DNA of 64,000 nt, from positions 3,801,001 through 3,865,000 of the forward strand of contig NC_015730.1 of NCBI RefSeq assembly GCF_000154785.2, written 5' to 3'. Position 1 is the stretch's first letter; every line of letters begins with the position of its first letter. Shown here one piece after another: positions 28,160-37,392 of this stretch. This stretch comes from Roseobacter litoralis Och 149 (lineage in GTDB: Bacteria > Pseudomonadota > Alphaproteobacteria > Rhodobacterales > Rhodobacteraceae). Under the pieces are notes generated by a model. The model was given only the letters and a program-made list of their open reading frames with translations. It did no database searches and was not told the origin of the DNA. The position numbers and the translations under genes were made by a program.

Positions 28160-29055
28160 GCGATTTGCCTGCGAAACAGCAACAACAGGGGGAACAGGGC
28201 AAGGGCCAACAGATAGCGACCCATATCTTTCCAAAACAGCAGTGGAAAATCCTGCGCCTCCAACCGGGTGCGCGCAGTTTCTGCCAGCCATTGCGAAAAT
28301 ACATCAGTATCCGCAAGCGTGAAAACCATACCACTGCCAGCCGCTGCGTGGGTTTCAAAAGCGGGCGCGGGCGCATCCAGTGACACGAGCGACAGGCGCG
28401 CGCCCGCGTCAGAAATCTGCGCCGCCACTTGCAGTGTCTCCGGCCCGAGACCTTCGCCATCCGTGAACAGAATGACATCCCCCGCGATCACCTCAGCTTC
28501 GCGCAGGATATCCAGTGCGATCGACAAGCCGCGTTCGGGGCGCGAGCCGGGGTCCGGTACCGTCTGCGCATCCAGCAGCGACAGCGTCTGTCCCAGTTGC
28601 ACATGATCCAGCGTCATATCGGTCGCGACATAGGCGTCACCGCCAAAAACGATCAACCCGCCGGGACGCGTGCCCAATGCCGCGATACCAAACCGCCCCA
28701 TGGTCAGCATCTGGGGCCAGCGCGCGTTTTCGGTGACACTGGCCGAGGTATCGACGACAAAAAGCACCCCGTCAAGATTGCGAAACGACAGTGCTTCACG
28801 CCGCTCCACCGCCGGTCCGGACAGTGCCAGAAGCGTGACGCCAACCGCGGATAGCATCGCCAGAAGAGGTGCGCGGCTGGCGCTGTTGTCCACCCGGTCC
28901 AGCGCCATCATGGCCCGCATCAGCGCCGGATCGGTGGCCTTTTGCCAGTCACCCAACCCGCCGCGCCGCGTATACATCCACCACCCGACGGCGATCAAGA
29001 CAGGCAGCCCCAGCAGCCACCAGGGGCGCAGCAGGGTCAGCGCAAGGTCGCTCAC
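28156..29055 (-). CDS. VWA-domain membrane protein (BatB-like, second VWA)
   Basis: A 299-residue protein with N-terminal membrane segments (RPWWLLGLPVLIAVGWW and a second near 58-75), a von Willebrand A domain whose metal site reads D-T-S-A-S (about residue 98) and a C-terminal membrane helix. It starts with GTG at 29055, overlapping the previous stop as GTGA, with GGAGGG upstream. In mxa clusters the paired VWA proteins are MxaC and MxaL. Proposed role: metal-dependent assembly of the dehydrogenase with the MoxR ATPase. Confidence 0.85.
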   Translation of the reverse strand: MSDLALTLLRPWWLLGLPVLIAVGWWMYTRRGGLGDWQKATDPALMRAMMALDRVDNSASRAPLLAMLSAVGVTLLALSGPAVERREALSFRNLDGVLFVVDTSASVTENARWPQMLTMGRFGIAALGTRPGGLIVFGGDAYVATDMTLDHVQLGQTLSLLDAQTVPDPGSRPERGLSIALDILREAEVIAGDVILFTDGEGLGPETLQVAAQISDAGARLSLVSLDAPAPAFETHAAAGSGMVFTLADTDVFSQWLAETARTRLEAQDFPLLFWKDMGRYLLALALFPLLLLFRRQIA

Positions 29056-30014
29056 GTCAGTTCCCTCCAGCCGTAGCCGAGGCCAAGCAAGGCCGCCAAA
29101 CCCGCAGGCCACATCCAGTAGTCGTGGAACACTTCGGCGGCCAAGCCATCGCTGTCTGTGGCTTCCAGTGCATCCAGTGCTTCGCCCACGGCGACCAGAT
29201 CTTCGGTTGTTCTGACCCGAAAACTCTCCCCCCCCGAAATCTCGGAAATCGCGCGCAGGGTTGCGGCATCCACGACACCGCGTTCACCGGGATCGGCACT
29301 GCTCAGATCTTTGGGGCCCAGCGCGATGGTATGGACCCGCACGCCCATCTGTGCGGCCAGTTCCGCCACGCCGCGCGGATTGGTGGCCCCCGCATTGTTG
29401 ACCCCGTCCGACAGAAGGATCACCACCCGTGAAGCCGCCTCGCTGTTCTCCATGCGTTTGAGCGCGATGCCGAGCCCGTCCGATATGCTGGTCGCACGTC
29501 CTGATACGCCGATCTGCGCACTCTCTATCTGGCGCGCAATCGCTTCAACATCAAAGGAGAAGGGCGCGGCAAAATACGCCTCCGAGCCAAAGACGACCAA
29601 TGCCACGCGATCCCCGCCGCGACGGCGCGCGAAATCCGCGCCTACGGTTGCGACCGCTTCGCGCCGCGTGACCTGCCGGCCATCGAGATCAAAATCATCG
29701 CGCACCATGGAGCCGGAAAGATCCAGCACAATAGCCAGATCACGCCCCGTGACCTTAAGCGCCGAAACCGGTGCCAGATCGCGCGGACCCGATGCGGCCA
29801 GCAAGAGCAGCACCCAGATCGCCCACAGGATACCTTGTTGCAGATGCAGGCCAGACTGAGCCGCACGATGCCGCCCAGCCGCCAGTAACGTCTCGCCCAC
29901 CCGGTCGGGCACCTTGATCGCACCGCCCGCCATCTGCGCAGGCCCCAGGAACCGCACCGCCAGATAGGGCAGCGGCAACAAAAGCAGAAACCATGGGTCG
30001 GCCAGTTCAAACAA
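29052..30014 (-). CDS. VWA-domain membrane protein (BatA/MxaC-like)
   Basis: A 320-residue protein with an N-terminal hydrophobic segment (DPWFLLLLPLPYLAV), a second near 60-75, a VWA domain with MIDAS D-L-S-G-S (about residue 90) and a C-terminal membrane helix. The start is a TTG at 30014 with GGCGGAGGT upstream, overlapping the DUF4381 gene by 8 bp; no ATG fits, since in-frame upstream ATGs lie far inside that gene. It is followed by a second VWA gene, as in bat and mxa clusters. Confidence 0.85.
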   Translation of the reverse strand: MFELADPWFLLLLPLPYLAVRFLGPAQMAGGAIKVPDRVGETLLAAGRHRAAQSGLHLQQGILWAIWVLLLLAASGPRDLAPVSALKVTGRDLAIVLDLSGSMVRDDFDLDGRQVTRREAVATVGADFARRRGGDRVALVVFGSEAYFAAPFSFDVEAIARQIESAQIGVSGRATSISDGLGIALKRMENSEAASRVVILLSDGVNNAGATNPRGVAELAAQMGVRVHTIALGPKDLSSADPGERGVVDAATLRAISEISGGESFRVRTTEDLVAVGEALDALEATDSDGLAAEVFHDYWMWPAGLAALLGLGYGWRELT

Positions 30015-30378
30015 GGCGCTTGACCTCCGCCTCCAGCGTCGTGGTCGCCACGCCCCCCGTCGGCTGGTAGAGTGCCCCGCGCAAGGCGCGATACCGTTCC
30101 GGCGCATGCGCGCGCAACACATGCAGCAATGCGACCCGTTTGTCCGCCTCAGGCAACGCGCTGAGCCGGACGAGTTGATCGGCCAGCGTGTCGGAAGTGT
30201 CAGACCGTTTTCGCAAGCTCAGCAGTCGAAGGGCGGTCGCGATCAACAAGGCCGCGCAGCCTGCCAGCGCCACGGTTGCAGCCAGATCTGCGGCCATGCC
30301 CCCCGCCGCCTCGGCGGGCAGGCGAATGTCGCGCAGGCTGGTCAGCATCGCCGCTTCGCTCAGCGCCCGGTCTGTCAT
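30007..30378 (-). CDS. DUF4381-type membrane protein (MxaA/BatC position)
   Basis: A 123-residue protein with one membrane helix (about residues 33-50: TVALAGCAALLIATALRLL), a charged linker and a helical cytoplasmic part. Small DUF4381 proteins lie between DUF58 and VWA genes in MoxR clusters. Coupled on both sides (4-bp overlap upstream, 8-bp downstream). Role presumed structural in the MoxR-VWA complex. Confidence 0.8.
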   Translation of the reverse strand: MTDRALSEAAMLTSLRDIRLPAEAAGGMAADLAATVALAGCAALLIATALRLLSLRKRSDTSDTLADQLVRLSALPEADKRVALLHVLRAHAPERYRALRGALYQPTGGVATTTLEAEVKRLV

Positions 30379-31280
30379 GCCGCCCGCTCCGCCGGAAAGG
30401 CCGCAACGATGCGGCGCGCTGTTTGTTCGACCGTATCGCCCGCGTCCAGCACAAGCGCCGGCCGGCCCATGATCTGGCGAATGTGGCCCGTAGGCTCAGG
30501 CTGCTTCGCCCCCAGAAAAAGCCGGATGCGCCGGCCATCTGCCAGCCTGACAGGATAGCGGCCCTGCGGCATGCGGGACGCAGCATCATCGGTGATCCAG
30601 ACCAGACGCGGGGTGCGACGGCGCGCCAAAGCATCCAGCCGATCCGCCAAGCCTTCACCCGGTGTATCAAAGCCGGAGGCAATGACCAGTTCCGCACCGG
30701 ATGGAACCAGCCTGTCGGCGCGCGACAAGGCCATATCAAGCGGCGGGTCCATGCCCTGCCCCGCCGCCATCGCGGACAGGCCCGTGCTATGCGCCTGCAC
30801 CATGCCGCCGATCACATCCAGCATCCCGCGCGTGCGCCCGCGCGGTGGTACGATCACCGTTTCATCCGCCGTCACCGCGAGCAGACCTACACGCCCCCCG
30901 CTTTCCACGACGTTCCAGCCGATCAGGGCCAATGCCTCCGCCGCCGCAACAGAGCGGAAGGCGCGCCGCAACCCCCAGAACATCGCAGGCCGAAAATCGG
31001 CGACCAGCAGGGTGACGCGGTCGCGTTCTTCCTGAAACTGGCGCACATGCAGACGCCCCGTGCGCGCCGTCGTGCCGCGATCAAGGTGGCGTATGTCATC
31101 CCCCGCCACGTATTCGCGCATATCGGCGACCTCCAGCCCGTGACCTTTGCGGCGCGTTGCAAAACCACCCGGCAAGGCGGCCAGCACCGGGGCCGCGTCA
31201 GAACTGAGGGCAACGCGCCTGAGCGCAATCAAGGCTTCGGAGCCCAGAGCGACGCCGGGAGCTTCCAGCGCCGCGTTCAC
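30375..31280 (-). CDS. DUF58 protein (MxaS-like)
   Basis: A 301-residue cytoplasmic protein of the DUF58 family with the conserved core RRKGHGLEVADMREYVAGDD and a degenerate VWA-like fold. DUF58 proteins are constant partners of MoxR ATPases; MxaS is the member in methanol oxidation clusters. It overlaps both neighbours by 4 bp. Together with the ATPase it probably drives metal or cofactor insertion or maturation of a periplasmic enzyme. Confidence 0.86.
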   Translation of the reverse strand: MNAALEAPGVALGSEALIALRRVALSSDAAPVLAALPGGFATRRKGHGLEVADMREYVAGDDIRHLDRGTTARTGRLHVRQFQEERDRVTLLVADFRPAMFWGLRRAFRSVAAAEALALIGWNVVESGGRVGLLAVTADETVIVPPRGRTRGMLDVIGGMVQAHSTGLSAMAAGQGMDPPLDMALSRADRLVPSGAELVIASGFDTPGEGLADRLDALARRRTPRLVWITDDAASRMPQGRYPVRLADGRRIRLFLGAKQPEPTGHIRQIMGRPALVLDAGDTVEQTARRIVAAFPAERAA

Positions 31281-32233
31281 AACGGCTCAACAGCGTTCAG
31301 AACATCCGCCACGACATCGCGCGCCTTGCGCCCATCCGCAACCGCACGCCAACTGAGCACCATGCGATGCGCCAGCGCATCCCCGGCCAGTGCCGCCACG
31401 TCTTCAGGCATGGCATAGTCGCGCCCCTTTAGAAACGCGCGCGCCTTGGCAGCCGCCGCCAGCGCCAGCGAGCCGCGCGGCGAAACCGCATGTTCGATAT
31501 CCTGTGCCTGTGGCCCTTCCCGCGTCGCCATCACCAGCCGCACGATGTAATCGCGCAACTCAGGGGCCAGATGCACGGCGCTCACACTGGCGCGGGCATC
31601 GGCGAGTGCGTCCAGCGTCAGCGCCTGTATTTTTGGCGCGCCGCTTTGCGCTTCGGCTTCGACCAGATCAAGGATCTGACGTTCGGTCTCCAGCCCCGGC
31701 AGTTCAAGCACCACATGCAGCAGGAACCGGTCCAGCTGCGCTTCGGGCAGGGGGAAGGTGCCGTCATGTTCAATAGGGTTTTGCGTGGCCACCACGAGAA
31801 ACGGATCGGGCAAGGCGTGCGTCTCATTACCTGCGGTTACCTGATGCTCGGCCATCGCCTCCAACAAGGCCGATTGCACCTTGGGCGGCGCGCGGTTGAT
31901 CTCATCCACCAACACGAGGTTGTTGAAAACAGGCCCCTGCACAAACTCGAAACTGCCGTCCTGCGGCTTGTAAACCGGTGTGCCGGTCAGGTCCGACGGC
32001 ATCAGATCGGGCGTGCATTGAATACGCGCAAAACTGCCCTCGACCGCGTCCGACAGCCATTTGACCGCGCGGGTCTTGGCGAGGCCCGGTGGCCCCTCAA
32101 CGAGCAAATGCCCCCCCGCCAGAAGGGCCACGAGAAGCCGTTCAATAAGAATTTCATGGCCCACCAGACCATTCGCCAGATAGGACGACAGCGCCGCCAC
32201 GCCCGGTTGTGAAGGGTCTGGTCTTTTGTCCAT
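31277..32233 (-). CDS. MoxR-family AAA+ ATPase (MxaR-like)
   Basis: A 318-residue AAA+ ATPase with Walker A GPPGLAKT, Walker B LVDEINR, sensor region VVATQNP and the AAA lid. MoxR was first defined in methanol dehydrogenase maturation. It is the first gene of the seven-gene coupled chain. The cluster order MoxR, DUF58, DUF4381, VWA, VWA, TPR, BatD equals the mxaRSACKL arrangement, but here it accompanies xoxF instead of mxaFI. Confidence 0.92.
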   Translation of the reverse strand: MDKRPDPSQPGVAALSSYLANGLVGHEILIERLLVALLAGGHLLVEGPPGLAKTRAVKWLSDAVEGSFARIQCTPDLMPSDLTGTPVYKPQDGSFEFVQGPVFNNLVLVDEINRAPPKVQSALLEAMAEHQVTAGNETHALPDPFLVVATQNPIEHDGTFPLPEAQLDRFLLHVVLELPGLETERQILDLVEAEAQSGAPKIQALTLDALADARASVSAVHLAPELRDYIVRLVMATREGPQAQDIEHAVSPRGSLALAAAAKARAFLKGRDYAMPEDVAALAGDALAHRMVLSWRAVADGRKARDVVADVLNAVEPL

Positions 32234-32320
32234 GTCGTCTCCTGACCGCTGTGCGCGGTCCTCAGATCATCACGGTAGCGGCATAGACCCTGCCCGCAAA
32301 TACCCCCGAAGGTATTAACC

Positions 32321-33238
32321 TCAGATCGGGCTGCGCTGACAGCCCGGTGCCAGAACGGCGGCAAACCTGTCATCCGCCATGGTCAATTCGGCCTGCGCAA
32401 GCAACACTTCGTACTCACGGTCAATAAATTCGATAAAGAGTGGATCAACCGTCTGATCAACCGATGTCTGAGCCACCGCATGCATCATGAAAACATCGAA
32501 CGCACATAGGCCTGCGGGGTTTGAACGCAGCATGGCGCGCATGAAGTCAGACGATTCCCACGACAGCCGGTCCATCCGCAAAGGCGTTTCCTGCAGCTTC
32601 GACTGAAAGCCCGTATTGGGATCAAAGAGCAGGATATCCATCCCGAAGGTGAAGGATTGAAACAGCTCCTCAACCAGAATGGATTTGTAGAACGCAGCCT
32701 CCAGCATACCGGGGCGGGTACGGGCAGGCTGTTTCACCATGATATGGGTCCCCTGCCCGCGCCGGCCGAAGAATGTTTGCGCCATGGCCGGGGAGCTTAC
32801 TGCGTATTGCCGTCGTTCCGGCAACCCCAGTTCGTAGGTCTGGTTCATCCAGCTCAGGTCAGAGGACAAGGCGCGATTTGGCGGATGCCCGGAATAGAGC
32901 CGCAAGACAACCGTGCGACCAGACCCGCAGCTGCTGGCATCGTTCCCTGCGTGGCGCATGGTGAGCGGTTTGCCAAAGACATGTTCGGACAGATCGCGAA
33001 ATGCGTTGATTGTCGCGAGAGAATGAGGGTGAGGCTGTTCACCGACGATACACAGACTGGCCCCGGCCAGATCGCGGCCATGAATATGGATCGGGATGGA
33101 CATGTCCCTGCCAATCATCGTGGTGCGCAATTCGTAATTCCAACCAAGCCGGGCAAGGTGGACATAGGCGGCTCTGTCCGCCGCCACAGGTGTCACGACA
33201 AAAAGGGGCAGACAGATGCTGATGATCCAAAAACGCAA
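32321..33238 (-). CDS. Secreted protein of unknown function upstream of moxR
   Basis: A 305-residue protein with a signal peptide (VAA-D). The mature domain has three cysteines (SLCIV, SSCGS, LCAFD) plus a C-terminal one (PGCQR). No family is recognised with confidence. It has an HIHGRDL stretch and an FIEFIDREYEVLLAQ helix near the end. It lies 87 bp upstream of the MoxR gene on the same strand and may begin that transcript. A lipoprotein or protease-like role cannot be decided from sequence. Confidence 0.72.
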   Translation of the reverse strand: MRFWIISICLPLFVVTPVAADRAAYVHLARLGWNYELRTTMIGRDMSIPIHIHGRDLAGASLCIVGEQPHPHSLATINAFRDLSEHVFGKPLTMRHAGNDASSCGSGRTVVLRLYSGHPPNRALSSDLSWMNQTYELGLPERRQYAVSSPAMAQTFFGRRGQGTHIMVKQPARTRPGMLEAAFYKSILVEELFQSFTFGMDILLFDPNTGFQSKLQETPLRMDRLSWESSDFMRAMLRSNPAGLCAFDVFMMHAVAQTSVDQTVDPLFIEFIDREYEVLLAQAELTMADDRFAAVLAPGCQRSPI

Positions 33239-33517
33239 ACATTTCCTCCTTGGTTTCGGAGGAACCTAAGGCTCGAGACCCCTGCCGTCCAATAATTTGA
33301 CCTTTTTTTGCAGATGCCATCACGACCGGACTAGGGATTTTGCCTAACCGGTGTTTGCAGGTTTGACTAATGTGGATGCGCAAAAGAACGCCTGTAGGCG
33401 GTTTTGCCCCGGGCCAGCGTAGCAGACGACCCGGCCCGCTTCACTAAAAAAGACAGCATCGTTGACTAAGCAGCCTGCGCCGGACCACAGTGTGTTAACC
33501 AATTCAGGATTTTATTT
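33239..33517. promoter_or_regulatory. Divergent spacer before the RTX gene
   Basis: A 279-bp gap between the secreted-protein gene (minus) and the RTX gene (plus). It contains T-rich tracts near 33300 and an AGGA ribosome site 8-10 bases before the RTX ATG. No clear operator or promoter boxes are identified. Confidence 0.35.
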
Positions 33518-36454
33518 ATGCCGACGCCAACAGAGTGGTTAAACGAATTTCAAGTCAACACGGGTCCCGCCGGGAGCGGCTCTCAAGCAAGCCCGAAAAT
33601 TATGGGCTTGGCCAGTGGCGGTTTCGTCGTCGCGTGGACAGAAAGCGCCGATGGCCTGATTGGCACGGACCCCGGAACAGATATCGTTGCGAAGATTTTT
33701 GATGTCGAAGGCCACATCGTGCGCGAGGCGTTTCAGCTGAACCAGTTTTCGACGTCAGACGATGAGACCGATTTTGATCTGGCGGCGACCCATGATGGCT
33801 TTGTCATGACCTACCTCGTCAATGACCTCTCGTCCCCCGATCGCTCATCCGTTGTCTTTGAGCGGTTCGACGTTAACGGCGACCCCCACCCCGATGCGGG
33901 CAGCGCACTCACCATCGCATCCGAGAGTGCTGCAGGGAGTGCCCTGCGCAACCCGCAGATCATTGCCAATCTGATCGATTCCGAGGACAGCGTCTTTGTA
34001 ACCTACGAAGACGCCATCGGCGCGGACACAGACGTTAACGCGCGCATCATTGATGAGAACGGCGTCCTTGGATCGCAATTCGCCGCAGCCGAAAACGGCG
34101 CGGGTGTCACGCAGCTAGGCGATTCTGCGGTGCTGGGAAAGGGTAATTTTGTTACTGTTTACGAAGAGAGCGACGCCGGAAACACTGGCCTTGCGCTTTC
34201 GATCACCAATCCCTTGGGGGACAATGTCCTTCTTGGCGGTGCCATTGCCGCTAATGCGACGAATCCGTCCGTCGCAAGCCTCGGCGGCAACCGTTTTGTT
34301 GTCACCTACGAGCTTAACGGCGATGTGTTTGCAAATATTTTTTCGAACGCTGGCGTGCTTGAACGCACGGTTACCGTCGCTTCCGGGTCAGCAGAGCAGA
34401 ACCAACCTGTCATTGCGGCACTGAAAAACGGCGGCTTTGTCGTGGCTTGGAACGACGACACAACCGGCAATGTGATCGCCCGCAATTTTTGGGCTAATGG
34501 TGGCACTGAGGGGTCTGCCTTTACCATTGAGGACACCAATACCAGCCACCTCGATATCAGTTTGACCGCCGACGGCCGCCTCTTGTTTGCCTGGCTCGGA
34601 TCAGATTCCGAAGTCTTCGCATCAATCTGGGATCCGCGCCCCAACGTGATTGAGACAAGTGCCCCCGACGTCATCAGGGCCAATTTCCTTCAAACCGATC
34701 TGTTCACGTCCCGTCCCACAGATGACACAAACATACGTGCGGGGGAAAAAGGCGATACGGTTTTAGGCCAGTCCGCCAGAGATGTAATTATTTCATCGGG
34801 CAGCGGTTCATTCTTCGGTGGCGGCGGTAATGACACGTTGTATGCCAGTGCGAATACCTTCGTCGGCGACTTTGAACTCCTCGATGGGGGAAGCGGCAGG
34901 GACAGGTTATATACGACCAGTTTTCGCGGGGATTACACGGTAAACCTCATTACCGGTGAAACAGATTACGCGGGCGCACCGGCGGTGCCGGTTGAATCGT
35001 TTATCAATTTCGAAGACATTTTCACGGGCGTAGGCAGTGACACGATTACCGGCACTGACGGTGATAATCTCATTGTTAGCGGGGCGGGTAGCGATGTAAT
35101 TTACGCGGGCGCGGGTAATGACACGATCTTGGCCGAGTGGGGCAATGATACCGTTTTCGCCGGTGCCGGCGCAGATCACGTTAATGGCGGATCAGGGAAC
35201 GACACGATCATAACGTCCGGCAATGACTTCGCTGCCGGAGAATCCGGCGACGACACGGTCATTATCAGCAGTGGACTTCCCTCTTATATCAGAGGGGGCG
35301 AAGGTGTTGATACGATAGACGCCTCCGCAAGCGACTTTGACTTCACCATTGACCTTTACGATGGGTATTTGGAGAGCAACTTATTCATCTTCGACGGCTT
35401 CGAAAACCTGTTCACCGGGTCAGGTGATGACGTTTTGTCTGGTACGGACGTTGATAACCGCATCGGCGGCGGTGCGGGGGACGATCAGATTTTCGGACGT
35501 GGGGGGGATGACTCCCTCTTCGGCGAGGATGGCGACGACATCCTCTTTGGCGAGGACGGCAACGACACCCTTGAGGGCGGCAACGGCAACGACCGTCTTT
35601 TCGGCGGGAAGGGTAACGATGAAATCTCCGGCGGTGAAGGGAATGACGTGATTGTCGGCAAGGCAGGCAATGACAACCTCGTCGGAGACGGCGGAAATGA
35701 CATAATTCTGGGCAACTTCGGAAATGACTTCCTGACCGGTGGCGCGGGGGATGATGCCTTGTATGCGGGGGCTGGCAACGACAACCTCGATGGCAGTGAG
35801 GGCAACGACCAGCTTTATGGTGGCGATGGCGACGATTTTGTCTTTGGCGGCACCGGTGATGATTTGCTTGTCGGATCAGAGGGCGCAGATACGCTCGTTG
35901 GCAGTGACGGAAACGATACATTGCGCGGTGGTAACGGGGATGATTTCGTCACCGGGCTGAATGACGACGATGTTCTTTTCGGCGGCGACGGCGACGATCT
36001 CATTTTGGGCGGCGATGGCAATGATAGGCTGTGGGGCGGCACGGGCGATGATGTGTTAACTGGCGGCGCGCGCCGCGATATCCTGCACGGTGGCGCAGGA
36101 AACGATACATTTGTGTTCGATGACACATCCGATTCCCAACAGTTGTCCGTGGATGTCATCAAAGACTTCGAAGGGGCTGGCAGCGCTGTCGGTGACGTGA
36201 TTGATCTGTCCGGCATTGACGCGGACATCACCGTGGCAGGCAACGGAGATCAAAGCTTTACCTTCCTCGGGGTTGCGACGCGTGAAGATGGCTTTGCGTT
36301 TGGCGCAGGTGCGCTCTGGGTCTCGTTTTTCGGTGGTCAGACGCGCGTCTTTGCATTGGATGATGATGACAAAACAATCGACTTTGTTGTGTGGATTGAA
36401 GATGGTCCATCGGTCTCATTCAATGACTACAACGCCAGCGACTTTATCCTCTGA
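33518..36454 (+). CDS. Large RTX (hemolysin-type calcium-binding) secreted protein
   Basis: A 978-residue acidic protein without a Sec signal. Residues about 1-390 are repeats of the GGFVVAW.../NGGFVVAW type, a propeller-like arrangement. Residues about 430-865 contain many GGxGxDxLx nonapeptides (GGNGNDRL, GGAGDDAL, GGTGDDLL and others) that bind calcium outside the cell. The last ~110 residues form a typical type I secretion C-terminus. No protease or lipase motif is visible, so it is more likely an adhesin or surface protein than an enzyme. No type I secretion genes are adjacent. It ends 7 bp from the convergent SMP-30 gene. Confidence 0.92.
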   Translation: MPTPTEWLNEFQVNTGPAGSGSQASPKIMGLASGGFVVAWTESADGLIGTDPGTDIVAKIFDVEGHIVREAFQLNQFSTSDDETDFDLAATHDGFVMTYLVNDLSSPDRSSVVFERFDVNGDPHPDAGSALTIASESAAGSALRNPQIIANLIDSEDSVFVTYEDAIGADTDVNARIIDENGVLGSQFAAAENGAGVTQLGDSAVLGKGNFVTVYEESDAGNTGLALSITNPLGDNVLLGGAIAANATNPSVASLGGNRFVVTYELNGDVFANIFSNAGVLERTVTVASGSAEQNQPVIAALKNGGFVVAWNDDTTGNVIARNFWANGGTEGSAFTIEDTNTSHLDISLTADGRLLFAWLGSDSEVFASIWDPRPNVIETSAPDVIRANFLQTDLFTSRPTDDTNIRAGEKGDTVLGQSARDVIISSGSGSFFGGGGNDTLYASANTFVGDFELLDGGSGRDRLYTTSFRGDYTVNLITGETDYAGAPAVPVESFINFEDIFTGVGSDTITGTDGDNLIVSGAGSDVIYAGAGNDTILAEWGNDTVFAGAGADHVNGGSGNDTIITSGNDFAAGESGDDTVIISSGLPSYIRGGEGVDTIDASASDFDFTIDLYDGYLESNLFIFDGFENLFTGSGDDVLSGTDVDNRIGGGAGDDQIFGRGGDDSLFGEDGDDILFGEDGNDTLEGGNGNDRLFGGKGNDEISGGEGNDVIVGKAGNDNLVGDGGNDIILGNFGNDFLTGGAGDDALYAGAGNDNLDGSEGNDQLYGGDGDDFVFGGTGDDLLVGSEGADTLVGSDGNDTLRGGNGDDFVTGLNDDDVLFGGDGDDLILGGDGNDRLWGGTGDDVLTGGARRDILHGGAGNDTFVFDDTSDSQQLSVDVIKDFEGAGSAVGDVIDLSGIDADITVAGNGDQSFTFLGVATREDGFAFGAGALWVSFFGGQTRVFALDDDDKTIDFVVWIEDGPSVSFNDYNASDFIL

Positions 36455-36461
36455 ACCGTCT

Positions 36462-37379
36462 TTAGCGGATACTACTGCACCCTTGCGTGTTCAGATATAC
36501 GGCCCTGAGGGATGTCGTTGCACAAATGAAAAGACGGTTTCTTTTGATCCCGCCGAATTCCACATTGGCCACGACTTCACCCGTCAAGATTTTACCGATC
36601 AAATCACCATCCGGCGCATAGCAATGCACACCGTCCCCGGCGGACGTCCAGATGTTACCATCCAGATCAACGCGAAACCCGTCAAACAGCCCGTTGGTCG
36701 ATTCCGCAAAAACAGCGCCACCCGACAGGCTGCCATCACCCGCAACGTCAAAAACCCGAATGTGTTTGGGTCCGTTTTCCACATGTGTGGCCCCTGTATC
36801 CGCAATATAGAGCAGGCTTTCGTCAGGCGAAAACGCAAGGCCGTTCGGCTTTACGAAGTCTGTCGCCACCGCCGCAACTTCACCGGATTGAGGGTCGATG
36901 CGATACATATGCGATGCCCCGATCTCGCCGTCAGCGCGATCCCCTTCGTATTCACTGTCGATCCCATAGGTGGGGTCGGTGAACCAGATGCTGCCGTCTG
37001 ACTTTACGACCACATCGTTGGGCGAATTGAGCCTCTTGCCCTGATATTCTGACGCCAATGTGGTTACCGAGCCATTGACTTCCACGCGGCTGACCCGGCG
37101 GCCCTGATGCTCGCAAGAGACCAACCGCCCTTGCGGATCCATCGTGTGGCCATTGTGAAAACCGCACCCCTTGGCAAATTCGGACACATCGCCCGTGACC
37201 TCATCAAACCGCATGATCCGGTCATTCGGGATGTCCGACCACAACAGGTATTTCGCGGCTGGAAAATACACCGGCCCCTCGGCCCAGCGGGTCCCGGTAT
37301 AGAGGGTTTCCATATGCACATTAGGCATCACATAGCGTTTGAAACGCGGGTCGATCACCTCGAATTCTGGCATCAGCAT
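36462..37379 (-). CDS. SMP-30/gluconolactonase-family sugar lactonase
   Basis: A 305-residue six-bladed propeller enzyme. Metal-site residues include the early Glu in RWAEGPVYF, an Asn in NSPNDVVV and an Asp in GLFDGFRVD. The family hydrolyses sugar acid lactones. It is the last gene of a sugar ABC transporter operon (14 bp after the permease), which points to a pathway of uptake, oxidation and lactone opening for a sugar such as a pentose. AGGGA precedes the ATG. The exact sugar is unknown. Confidence 0.88.
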   Translation of the reverse strand: MLMPEFEVIDPRFKRYVMPNVHMETLYTGTRWAEGPVYFPAAKYLLWSDIPNDRIMRFDEVTGDVSEFAKGCGFHNGHTMDPQGRLVSCEHQGRRVSRVEVNGSVTTLASEYQGKRLNSPNDVVVKSDGSIWFTDPTYGIDSEYEGDRADGEIGASHMYRIDPQSGEVAAVATDFVKPNGLAFSPDESLLYIADTGATHVENGPKHIRVFDVAGDGSLSGGAVFAESTNGLFDGFRVDLDGNIWTSAGDGVHCYAPDGDLIGKILTGEVVANVEFGGIKRNRLFICATTSLRAVYLNTQGCSSIR

Positions 37380-37392
37380 GACGTTTTCCCTT

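Noticed and set aside
30276..31418. Long open frame opposite the DUF58 and MoxR genes
   Set aside because: Arg/Pro/Ala-rich shadow translation with no motif; the minus-strand genes are well supported.
34800..36100. Direct repeats that might be a CRISPR array
   Set aside because: The repeats are coding for RTX nonapeptides, irregular at DNA level and without spacers.
35412..36243. Open frames opposite the RTX repeats
   Set aside because: Low-complexity translation caused by the repeated GGxGxD codons.
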